Of a DNA stretch of 64,000 nucleotides, positions 1 to 11,900 are shown in pieces; positions within the stretch are counted from its first letter, which is position 1, and every line of letters begins with the position of its first letter. Location of the stretch: positions 28,020,013 through 28,084,012 of the forward strand of contig CP034975.1 of the NCBI GenBank assembly GCA_004026145.2. The letters run 5' to 3'. Under the pieces are notes generated by a model that was given only the letters and a program-made list of their open reading frames with translations, made no database searches and was not told the origin of the DNA. A program made the position numbers and the translations under genes. The stretch is from Takifugu bimaculatus. Lineage: Eukaryota > Chordata > Actinopteri > Tetraodontiformes > Tetraodontidae.

Positions 1-734
1 TTTTATCACTCCAAAAAGCTCTGATCAACCAGGGGAAATAATGAATCGCCCTGTCTGCACATGTTTCTGTTTGCCTTCGTTAACATGACTGCTACATAGG
101 ATTGAGTTTCCCATCCACTTTGTCTCAGCTCTAATACGCAGTAGCATTGTTGTGATACTGGATCTTCTGATGTCACCACCATCATATACGCTGCATATGA
201 TGCACCAGTATAAGATGTGATTATTTAAAAAAAATCCATCAATCTGTTTAAATTATACAACGTTATTATCAGTTGACTATCAATGAAGGAATTGGACTTT
301 ATATCTTCACTTTTCTTAGTGTCTGCTGACAGATAAAGTAAAACTAAAAACATTTTCAAACTATTGTTATAATCATTTCTATTGTTAATGCAGCTCATAC
401 AAATGTATTCATATCTGTGAGCATGAAATGATATTAAAAGGTGTGCGTATATAGTCCATTTTACTCTGAAATAATAAAACCTGGTGCAGCCAACTGCACT
501 CAGAAGTCCCCTGATTACTAAATAGAGTCCTTCTCTTTGAGCAGAAATAGGTCTCAGAGGTTTGTTGGAGAACGCCAGTGAATAAACTGCCTCATGAAGG
601 CTGAGCAACGGCAGCAAGGTTCTGAAAACACATCTCCAGCTTTGAACATCTCGAGCACCGAGCAAGCCATCACATGACCACGCCGTGGCCGTCCACCTAA
701 ACTGACAGGCGTTAATCAGCCACGAGGTCGCTCT

Positions 735-945
735 AGAGGAGCTGGCTCCACCTCAGGTGGGAGGGTCTCTCCACTATCAATCCAGCTCGCCACACATCTG
801 GCCTTTATGGTGGCGAGAAGAAAGCCATTGTTGAAGAAGGCAACAAGAAGTTCGGTGGGCGACACCAGAACACGCCATCCCCACCCTGAACCATGAGGTG
901 GCAGCTTCTTCAGCAGGACAACAACCCTGAACATACGGCCAGTGT
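735..945 (+). mobile_element. Internally deleted Tc1/mariner-like transposon relic
   Basis: Three blocks resemble teleost Tc1-like transposase DNA, in the correct order. The first is the CTCAGGTGGGAG...ATCTGGCCTTTATGG...AGAAGAAAGCCATTGTTGAA segment (about 750-850). The second is the CACACCATCCCCAC...CATGGTGGTGGCAG-like segment (about 869-905). The third is TTCAGCAGGACAACAACCCT followed by AACATACGGCCA (about 908-942). In intact elements these blocks lie hundreds of bases apart, so two internal deletions are inferred. It has no coding capacity. Family assignment is from remembered Tc1 consensus patterns. Confidence 0.6.
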
Positions 946-1264
946 GGGTGTACTTTTAGAGCTCTCTCATCATGTCAGTTGTGGTCACATCAGTGTGTAC
1001 GTCCCTCCTTACACACACGTTCATAGACTGTCGGGTTTTGCGTCTAATTAAAGCACCTTTTGTCTTAGATCAGCTGGGAGGTTTTTTCTGGCCTGTGGCT
1101 GTTTTTACGAGTCCGTGATCATTGTTGTCACTGGTGATGAGAGAAAAGTAAAGTTCTCCTGATGCTTTGAAGAGCTGCTGAGTCCTGCTGACTGGGTGGC
1201 CGGTATTAACGCAGCAGTCAGTACAGTTGACTGACCGAAAGATAGTTAAAGACGCGCTGGCTGT

Positions 1265-1328
1265 GGCGGCTAACGTCTCTGGCGGCTAACGTCTCTGGCG
1301 GCTAACGTCTCTGGTGGCTAACGTCTCT
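1265..1328. repeat. 16-bp tandem repeat, 4 copies
   Basis: Four consecutive copies of GGCGGCTAACGTCTCT are present, the fourth with one change (GGTGG). It is a small intronic minisatellite. Confidence 0.9.
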
Positions 1329-2959
1329 GGCGCAATGACACCACGGCCTGCTTTTTCCTTTTCATCTCTTCGCCTGCAGCGTCCGCAGCGGCGTGTACGT
1401 TATCTGGCGCGAGGCCTCGCTCGACTCTCAGCCCCGCACAAGCTCGTGCTCCCTTTGGCTTGCGTGTGGATGTGCTGTTGGGTTTGGGGCCGAGCGCCAA
1501 GCGTGCCTCAGCATTAATCAGGCCTGACCACTAAATGGCGGCCCCACGTCAGAATTCTTTCAAACACACGCACACACATAATTATGCGTACAATCAATGC
1601 TGAAATCTTCTCTCCAGTGAATAAACGAAATAAATAACTGTTTAATTGCAGAACTTTGAGCTTCTTTGTATCCTGACATCCATGTAAGAAGTTAATATTA
1701 TAAATTAACGTTAAAAAATAGAGCAAAGTTGGTGCCATGGTTGGGCATCTGCATCTCTGACCCATGTGTGTTTTTCCATTTAAATATGGCAATCCGACAA
1801 ACATTATTCCCTCTTACCTGTTCTTCTACGACCTTTGACCCCTGAGAATGTTTGAGAACCCCTGAAGTGGTTTTATGTGGCCCTTATTGATGTCTTGCTG
1901 TGTTAGAATGGCCGTGGATATTAATGGGCTCTTCAGTTATGCATATTGGGCTGCTAATCTTTCAACTAATTTAGTCTCCAACTTACTGTAATCATTCAAA
2001 ACTCTGGAACGGTCATGAATGTTGCATCATGGGTAACCTGCATATTTACGCAGACGTTTCCTTTGTGCTGTTTGCAAAGTTGGGAACAACACATGCTGAG
2101 AAACAGGTGATGTTTTCTCCAGGGAATGACAATTACTTCAACTAGACAATACCAAAGTTTGTGCATGTATAAAACAGCGTGAGTCGTCTATAAAAAGAGT
2201 CCAGGTGTGAAACTGGTGCGTCTGCAGCCCTGATGTGTCAACCGCTCAACGTGATGGCTGATGGTGAACGATGACATCAACATGCTGAAAAATACATTTC
2301 CCAAGCGCTTACAGAGACGTTCTAAAGAAAAGAGGAACAAGGCTTGTTTGACCTTTATTTTGATTGGATTCTTGATATCAAAACGGAGGCTGTCATTCAC
2401 AGAAGTAACATTTCTCTAACATTTCTTCATCCTATTTCAATTCAAAACAGCCTTCTTCATTTTCAGTTACATATTATAAAAACTTCAATTTATTCCAAAA
2501 CAATATTGTAGTTCATTTTATTTTTTACAGGTACGTTATTGCATAAAAATCATAAGATTAACCCAGACCCCCAACCCATAATGATATATCAATCAATGAT
2601 ATATTCTGCATTTATTACACACATATACAGTAAATGAAATCGTTTATCATCTTTAGAAACGTCGCCGTCCTTTTAATTTTGTGCAGCTTTGGTCCTTTCT
2701 CTTCTCGAGTCGTCTTCCAAACATGTGTTTCTGCCTCTCCGTGTCTGCCAGCGGTTGCTGAACTGCAGCTTTGAAAGACAAACTTTGAAGCTGAAAAATG
2801 ACCCAATCTAAATAACCCTCCCAACCCCAGTTTAACGATCACTGTCCCACTAAAGTACCATCAACCACAACGCTGCTATTCTTCAAGTAAATGGAATCTC
2901 ACGTGCTCCTCTCTTCTGTCCTTTGAATGATTGAATTGACGCATGACTACGTGTTTCAG

Positions 2960-3067
2960 GTGGACAGTGACACCATCTGGAACGAAGTCCATTCGTCCAC
3001 CGCGGCCCGTCTGGCGGTCGGTTCGGTGGCGGAGCTGGTTTTCAAAGTGGCATCGGGCGAACTGAAG
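2960..3067 (+). CDS. hdac4: HDAC4 exon, catalytic domain (VDSDTIWNEVHSS...GELK)
   Basis: This 108-nt exon is phase 0 at both ends and encodes 36 residues from VDSDTIWNEVH to ASGELK. It follows a TTTCAG acceptor and ends AAG|GTTTGT. The same 36-residue block is present in human HDAC4. The matching upstream exon, which should end in PCGGVG or similar, was looked for in 1-2959 and not seen. Confidence 0.95.
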
Positions 3068-5897
3068 GTTTGTGGAGACGTTTGGGTTGAGTCAGACGTC
3101 ACACCGTGTCCTCCCCTCTGTTTATGTGGACTGGAGTGACTAAAGGAGCCTGGTCATTTGTTATGTCTGTGGTAATTCTGTGTGTTTTTAATAACCTTTT
3201 TAGATGGTTCAGCATAAAACAAAGCTGAAGCGAACCCTCCTTGTTCTAAATAACGGATGCAATTAAGAAACATTTGATTTTTTTTTTCTCCTGCCTGTCA
3301 GATTCCTCGGAGTGAATTTCAGGTTTTTCTACAGAGAACAGGGCAAAAAAAGGATTTTAGAATGTTCCTATTCTCTTTTTTTAAAAGAGAGAAAGCCCCT
3401 TCTGGTTTTTCCATCCAGAATCTTGCTATCACCCCTCAGACTAGCATCTCCACCCTTCATGTTTTGCTGCCCAGCCAGTCTTTGCTGTGGCTGCTTACTG
3501 TTTGAACCCAGCAGGGAGGCCCGGCACACTGGTGCTGCGAATCCCAGCAGCCACTGCTAACAGGCCTGTTTTATTGAAGTTCCACCACAGCCACCTGCAG
3601 AGCAGCTATCACAGTGAGCGGTAGCTGGCTGTCTTTGTAATATTTGTTCTGCTAATATGGTGACCCCAGCACTTGCAAGAGCCTAAGACAATCCTGGAAG
3701 GATGCAGGAAATTCCACTTTATGTGTTCTGTGTTCTGTCCCTGGCCAGCGGAGGCACCTGTCTTCATAATAAACTTGTGGAGTTGCCTGCTAATCCGCAG
3801 CAGCTGACTCAACATCATTAGCCCAGCTAGCATCAGTCTGCATCAGCTCGGACATCTATCTGGTGTCCCCACATAGTCAGTAAATCCCAGAGGTCCCCAC
3901 ATTAACAAGGCTGCCCTTAATTGACCAAATGCAACAGTGTGTGTGTGTGTGTGTGGGCCATGATGTTTTATATACAGTAGCTGTCTGAGATTGCTGCCTG
4001 AACATGGTCATGTTTCTCCTGACAGAACGGTTTCGCCGTCGTTCGACCGCCTGGACATCACGCCGAGGAGAGCTGCGCCAATGTGAGTTCTTCTTCTGGT
4101 TCCACACTTGCTGCTTCTTCTTCCTCTGAATTCAACAAAACTTGTTTCTGCCTCCGGTCACTTGCAGGGGGTTCTGTTACTTCAACTCGGTTGCCATAGC
4201 GGCCAAGCTCCTGCAGCAGAGGCTCAGTGTCAGGAAAATCCTCATTGTGGACTGGGTGAGTTCTACAAAAGGGTTTAGTTTCACCTCCCAATGATGTAAA
4301 CAGTAACAGTCATGCTGTGTTTGATGAATTATTTTAAATTCCTGTGGTTCGGTCAGAGCGTGTCCCTGTGTTATTGAGAGAGATGGGTTATTTATGAGCA
4401 GGTACGACTGACCTTCAGCTGCATCAAAAAGCAACGCTCGTCAGCGACATCCACAGCTGGCCAAGACCGTTCCCAAAAGTCTTTGAAGGACCTTTTTCAT
4501 TTCCTGTCTGTCTGTTCTGGGGGGAGTTTAAATGCTGGCTGCAGATTCATGGTGCCACCTTGCCTCTGGCCAACAGGGACATTTCTGGGACCGCTATATT
4601 AAAGCATTCTTGGAATATAGATGTTGAGCTCATTTATTTTAAGTTGTTTTAAGTTTAAGCCAAAGGTAGTTGAAGTGTTTTGCCTTAAATATATTTATAG
4701 ATTTCCTTTTGATGCCCAGGTCTTTAGGTTAATCTATCAAATGCCATAAAAAAGCACTTTAAGATCTAGTTTTCTAAATTTCTATGCCCAAATTTACCCT
4801 GATGTGTTCTGTTGTCACCTGCAGGATGTTCACCATGGCAATGGCACCCAGCAGGCGTTCTACGCAGACCCTGGTATTCTGTACATTTCACTGCACCGCT
4901 ACGATGATGGCAACTTCTTCCCTGGCAGTGGAGCGCCGGATGAGGTGGAGGAGGTCACCTGTCTGTCTCGCTGTCCCCCCCAGGGTCTCTGTTTCAACTT
5001 AAGAGTCTTGTGTTCTCATTGTAGGTGGGCAGCGGAGCAGGTGTGGGCTTCAACGTGAACATGGCCTTTACGGGAGGACTGGAACCCCCCATGGGTGATG
5101 TAGAGTACCTGGCTGCGTTTAGGTGAGACGCCTCAGTGCTCACGGCCGACAGCTGCTCTCTGACTTAACTGCTGCTAAATATCTGGCCTGAAACGTCTCA
5201 GAGGGAAATCTATTAAGTGTTTGACAAATGAACTGATGAGTAGGTAGGAAGCTTCTCCTCATGCCAGGCCTGATTTCTATTAAGTTCGGGTTCTGGTACT
5301 ATTTATATTCCCTCTCCCCCTCACACACACCCGTACACACACAAGATGGTCTGAGAGGCATAGAGGCATAGACGGGGCCATGTCTGATACACATTTCTGC
5401 TTCTTGAAGCTGGTCAGGAGCAGGTCTGGATCGGCTGAGCCCTCTTTGAAGATGTTAGCAGCTGTGTGTCCATCTGGCCTGAGGCTAACACATCAAACTG
5501 ACAGGACGCTGTCTTCTCACAGCTTTTGGCACGCAAGAACTGGATGTACGCCGTATTCCCGTAATGCAGTCCAGATCCTGGTCTGTCACCATTGTAGACT
5601 GATGACACCCCCTAATTTATAATATGTATTTTCTAGCCATCCATTATTAGATTATCCAACCCTGAAGCTCGAGTCAGTGGTGTGTGTCATGTGATGGACT
5701 GGGGACCTGTCTATCACCATTTGTTTGTCTCTTCAACCTCCACAAACTTATTTATAACCACTAGAAAATGGATGCATGGATAAAGCCTCACACGCTAGTG
5801 TTACACTTAAAAACAGACGTGACGCTACTCCAGCCTGAAAATTGAGGTTGAGAAGTAAACATGTACGCCTATGGACACACACACACTCACACACACA

Positions 5898-5933
<36 letters not shown>

Positions 5934-8900
5934 ACACACACACACAAGCCTTGAACGTTCATAATGAGGCAGTTACTGAATTTTCCCGTCAATTAAAATG
6001 GTTATCATCCACGCCAGCTTACAGAGCTCCAGAGGACCTTGACTCTAAATGAAATAAAGTAAATATACACAAAATCAGATCCACAAGTGTTCACATCTGC
6101 ACGTTTCGCAATCAGCGTTGGTGCTCACAGTCAGACACACACGAATGTTCACCTGATAAACAAAGCCCCTCTTGCCCTTTCTTTGGTCTCCTTGTTGGGA
6201 TCCGCTCCCCCCCTCCCTCCCCCTCCTTCTTCCACTTCCGGGAGCGGGATGCGTGCCTCGCAGTCGGCACCTTCCCGTTGCTCCTTCGGTCTTTGCCACG
6301 TCGCATTTGCAGGGGATCCAGCTTGAGCCTCCAGAATGCGCAGAGAAAAAAGATAAGAAAATTGTCCCTAATGAAAACCAGAAGCACCCTCTCCATCCCC
6401 TCCTCCTTCCCTCTCTCCCCCTCCTCTGCCGTGAACTTGGAAAGACGAGAGAGGAGGAGAATTAAACTTAATTCAAACCATTCCTCCTCAGCGGCTTTGA
6501 AGGCTTTGAAGTGTAAGTGTGCGTGTGTGAGCTTTTCGCTCTGATTCCCTCTCCCCTCTTCTGCTTTCCTTTTTTTATGAACGGATGGGGAAAGCCTTCA
6601 AGCACTACAGGTTAACCATTTCTGGTCTGGTTTGACTCTGAAACGAGTCTGAAAGGGCCTTACCTGGCCTCTCCGCTGTGCTGAGGGGGTGGGGTTGTTT
6701 TGTGACATTTAATATTCCTAAAGCCAGACTTTTGCTGCCAGTAATAGTTTTTCTTTTAATGTAAGTTTTATTTGTGATGTTCTGCATTTAATAGATGGAT
6801 TATTTAACCGCAGTGATATAAAATAAAATGAAATATTAAAATAACTTATTAAAGTGGTCCCAGCTTCATTTAACCCGGGACATCCCCCCTTAATGGACAC
6901 TGGTTGTTGAATAAGTTACACAATGCAAGTGACGTAAAAAGAGGCTGAGATAAACAATTTATTGCAATTTTATTGGGTAACTTGGAGATCTTACAGCTGC
7001 ATTTCAGTTGGGAACAATACCATCGGATTCACGAATGTTGCACCACCTATTGCAAGTTCAACTGCGACAATAACTCATAGTTCCAATGCTTCATATTTCA
7101 CTTGTGCAATCGTTCTGATGCATATATCAGTATCTTGATCTCTAAAGGAATTATTGCATTCACACACACACACATACACACACACACACAGTGAGTGAAT
7201 GAAACAAGAGTGTGTTCAGCGCTAAACAACTGGAGCTGTATCACGTTTATGGAAGATGTTGCCTTCAAAAGTGCCAACAAACACAAAGGTCAATGACCCG
7301 GCAGAGGCTGCTTATGGCCTTTTTATCAAACTTGATGATGAAGAGTTAACAAAAAAGGAAATCTGTTAGTACGTGAGTGGTAAAACTGAATCGCGGTTTA
7401 ATAGACTGTACACAACATTCCTCCAAAATCACTCATGCATTCCAGCGAAGGCCCAAACCCAGTGTTCCTCCCCGGGGACTTTGACACGTCCACCTGTTGC
7501 TAGGTACACCAAACAATCCCAAACAAAAGTTTACCCCACCTGCTCAGCCCTATAATTCCACTCACAGTTTGGATCCATGGGTGAGACACGCCGGTGGGGT
7601 AGATGACACCCTCTTCGGTCAGTCGTAAATACAATTAACAGTTTTTTTTATCCTCGCACACGTGATCTTTGGTTCACAGTTGATCAGTATTCTCAAAAAC
7701 ACTCATTTCCCTTCATACCCTTTTGCATATTCCCGACTGAGGCCACGTTTTCCTGAAAGGGCGGGTGTTGGGATGGTTGACAACAGCAGTTTTCATGGCT
7801 GGTTTGGAGGAATGGATCAGCGGTTCAAGTATCTTTGGCCATCAGGGTCTCCCACTGCGCCAGGCATCAGTCCACATGCGTGCCTGCAGCCCGCTGTCTT
7901 TATTGTGGGTTCTTTTATTGCTCCAGTTAACAGGCCAATACTTGGTACGTGTTATTGAGAGGGTGGCGAAAGAGGGCGAAAATCTGTGACCACGTGGCGA
8001 ACTTTGAGAGAAGAGCTGGAAAAAAATAACCAAACTCTCATCATGTGGCTGATGCACGGAGCACTATTTTCCTCCTCTGATTATTCATATCCTCATGTAC
8101 TCCGTCCCTGATCGTTAGCTGCTCCCTCAAAACTTCCTGTGTTTTTATTTCTCATTTTGCTACATTCTTCATTATTTTTTCTTCCCCTTACACATCCTCA
8201 AATAGCATGGAAGGATACACACATTTCTCAAATCCTTGCTGTCTGAGCCCATCATGATGCTTTTAAGACCATATCCCGCCCCCTCTAAGACAGCTGCACG
8301 CACGTACGTGTGCTGTGTTGTGGTGAAGGGTGTAGTGTGCACAGTGAAGGCTTATAATTTAGTGGTTAACAAGAACTGGAAAAACCAATGGCCTGTGGAT
8401 TTTAGGGCACACTGCTTGCCCACATTCAGCAAACCGTTGCCATGTTCCTGAGGTCAGCAAAGTGGAGGCGACTTATGATACAGCCCTGTGGTACTCCTCC
8501 ACAGGCAGACCTCCCCAAAACAGCCTGTAACTCCATTCAGGACCTCTTCTCTAACTAATCCATCTAGACTCTTTCATTTTCAACACCTCCTTAAAGTAAC
8601 TGCAATAATGTTTTTAATTTTTTAACTGTGCTGCCTTTTTTAAAACATTATCTTAAGCTGTTTTTTTTTCAGTCACTTCTACCTGGCAATTTTTTGACTT
8701 TCTGACACGTTTCAATTGTCTGTGGCACCTCTGTGTGCATGTGCGTGTGCATGTGCGTGAACTGAAAGTCACTCACAAATAGCCCCCGTTCACAATATCA
8801 CCCCACCCATCCAGTGTCAGAATTACAGATGCAATTATATCTGTCCTTCCGTTTCTCTTTTCCACTTTGCGATCTTGTCCCAAATTACCACCTCCGAACC

Positions 8901-11900
8901 TCCCACTTCAAATGGAGATGTTGTAATTTTGTCTCCAAACTCATTAGACGAATGTTTATTCTGAAAACCCTCGAGAAGGCAGCGAAAGGTCATAAAAGAA
9001 GTGGAAAGATATAGTGAGTGATATACTGCAATAATTATACGTGGCTTCTCCAGCTGCTTAAAGCTTCGACCACAATCATAATCACAAGAGCACTAAGCCC
9101 ACTAAAGACAGATCTCTATGAAACCATTTTAGTAGCAGCCTTCTTTTACTCGTCAAAGGTGACAAGAGTTCATCAGACCTTCGGTTGCTCCTTTGTCTTC
9201 AGTCCTCTTGACTCTAAAGTGCTAAACGCCCTCTGACATTCCCGATCTTTGACACTCACGTGCTTGTAATGGAAATATGATGTCAAATTGCGGCGTGGTC
9301 AATCTGATTATATTCCCATCTGCTGTGTCCCAATCGATATCTTAAAATCTTTTGGCTTCTTTGGATTCAAACCTGATCATTCTCCTGAGTAGTTTGTGTT
9401 GCCGCTCCTGAGATCACATCTTTAATACGTTTTAGAGCAGTAAATGTTTGATCCGGAGCCCAGCTGATCTGTCATTCCATGATGCTATGAAACGCTAGAT
9501 AACTGCTGCGATAACTGTTGATAGAATAAAGCGCGGATATTTGATTGGCACACTAAGGCGATGCTCGAGAATTCTGCTGAGCCAGCATAGGTCTTAACCT
9601 CATCCATCACCACGCCTTTCGCGCATCATTGTTTTCAAGGCGCTGCTTGGGAACTAACGCCGCGGTCCGGCCTTCCCCGCAGCCAAAACCCAAAAGCATG
9701 TGCACTTGTTTTCAAACAGCGTCTCCTATCTGAGTCTTACGTACGTTCAGAAAAATGTCCACCCCTCGCCAAATCTTTACTGTAAATACAAACATTTTCG
9801 TCTCCGTGCTGCTGCAGGACGGTGGTTATGCCGATTGCCAACGAGTTTGCGCCGGACGTGGTTCTGGTGTCGTCGGGCTTTGACGCGGTGGACGGCCATG
9901 CCTCGCCACTGGGAGGATACAAGCTAACAGCAAAATGTAAGTAAAGGCGACGGCTGAAATTATTTAAGCCCTGTAGGTCTGGAAAAATAAAAGTCACGAA
10001 GGGTGCTACGTCTGGTTTAGAGAGGATTGTGAGGAATCTGGGTCAGGTTCAGTGGAGGAAAAAAAAACATATGGATGAATACATATATCGAAAATCCTTT
10101 CATCCCGGAACAAAGAGATCAAAGATGGCGACCAAACCTAAACACAAAGCTGCAATTATTGAAATAAAACCTGTCTTATATTAGGACCGGTGCCCCTCAG
10201 TAAATCCACCGTGCAGCCCCCCCTCTCTGGAGTTACCCTTTTTCCTCAAACCCACTTTTTTTCTTTGAACAACATCCAAAAGGGAAGTAAGAGCTTCGAC
10301 ATCACTGCTCCTCTCACCCCCCCTCTCTCTCTCCCCCCCTTTGGTGTCATTTCCTGCCCGTCCAGGCTTCGGCTACCTGACCAGGCAGCTGATGGGTCTG
10401 GCAGGCGGGAGGGTGGTGCTCGCCCTGGAGGGCGGTCATGACCTCACAGCCATATGCGATGCCTCCGAAGCCTGCGTCTCTGCTCTGCTTGGCAATGAGG
10501 TAAGTAGGAATGAGCAATCGCTGAAAAATCCCCATCAATGGTAAAACTGTGTGCAAAGTCATGTGACTCAACAGATCCATTTAGAATTTAACGAGAACTG
10601 AGGTCAACGATGGAAGCTGGGTCCGGCGTAAACACCATAATAACCTTTATAGGTGATATGGATAATCCCAGTGACACAAACCTCCATTTTAATAACTTTG
10701 GATTTCATTTAAATTCCAATTCCTGTTCATTTTCCTTCTCTCCCTTTTTGTGAGGGTTGTGAGACGTTTTTTTGATGTGGGTGAAACCTGCATCATCCGG
10801 AACCGTTTTTCTCTTAAAATGCTTTGAGGACAACAGTTTATTACTGGCATATAAACTCAGTGATCTAATGTACATTTCCAGCTGTAACTAAATGCTTCTT
10901 ATCATGAAAACACAATCCCCTCTGGAATTTTATTGGATTTCCATCCATCATTGGACAAATGTTGATGCGTAATGCAGCACATAACTATCCAAATTTGAAT
11001 TTGTGATCATCCTCAGTCGGTCAGCCACAAGGCTTCGGCCACGCTGAGGACGATTCCTCATCATTAACGTCCTCCTTCAGCAGCCTACACAGTTTTTTTG
11101 CGTTTAAAAAGGTTTAACAAGTTGACACAATATCCAACTTTATTTATATAGTATTTGTCTCGAAGAGTTTGGTCCGCATTGCTGGCAGTAAGTCGAACTC
11201 GTTTCCGGTGAGGGTTGGTCTCCGCCAGGGCTGCCCTTTGTCACCGATTCTGTTCATAATTTTTATGGACAGAATTTCTAGGTGCAGTCATGGTGTTGAG
11301 GGGGTCCGGTTTGGTGACCTCAGGATCGGGTCTCTGCTTTTTGCAGATGATGTGGTCCTGTTGGCGTCATCAGCCCGTGACCTCCAACTATCACTGGATC
11401 GGTTCACCGCCGCATGTGAAGCGGCTGGGATGAGAATCAGCACCTCCAAATCCGAGACCATGGTTCTCAATTTACCGGTCGATCTTCCTTCCTACCCTCA
11501 CCTGTGGTCATGAGCTTTGGGTGATGACCGAAAGAACAAGATCACGGGTACGAGCGGCCAAAATGAGCTTCCTCCGTAGGGTGGCTGGATAGGGAGAGAG
11601 ATAGGGTGAGAAGCTCTGCCATCCGGGAGGAGCTCGGAGTAGAGCCGCTGCTCCTCCGCGTTGAGAGGAGCCAGATGAGGTGGCTTGGGCATCTAGTTAG
11701 GATGTCCCCCTGGACGCCTCCCTGGTGAGGTGTTCAGGGCATGTCCCTCCGGTAGGAGACCCCCGGGAAGACCCAGGACACGTTGGAGAGACTATGTCTC
11801 TCGACTGGTCTGGGAACGCCTGGGGATCCCTCCGGATGAGCTGGAAGAGGTAGCTGGGGAGAGGGAAGTCTGGGCTTATCTCCTTGGGCTGCTGCCCCCG

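Larger units (their letters stand above)
1..2959 (+). other. HDAC4 intron upstream of the first exon in the window
   Basis: No coding exon is recognised here. The stretch holds a Tc1-like relic (735-945) and a 16-bp tandem repeat (1265-1328); the rest is unremarkable AT-rich intron. Confidence 0.6.
5123..9817 (+). other. 4.7-kb HDAC4 intron
   Basis: No exon or independent gene is seen. It contains a CA microsatellite at 5874-5947, a shorter CA run near 7160-7190, and a degenerate fish interspersed-repeat tail near 5680-5780. The stretch 6180-6430 is C/T-rich with interrupted pyrimidine tracts. Confidence 0.6.
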
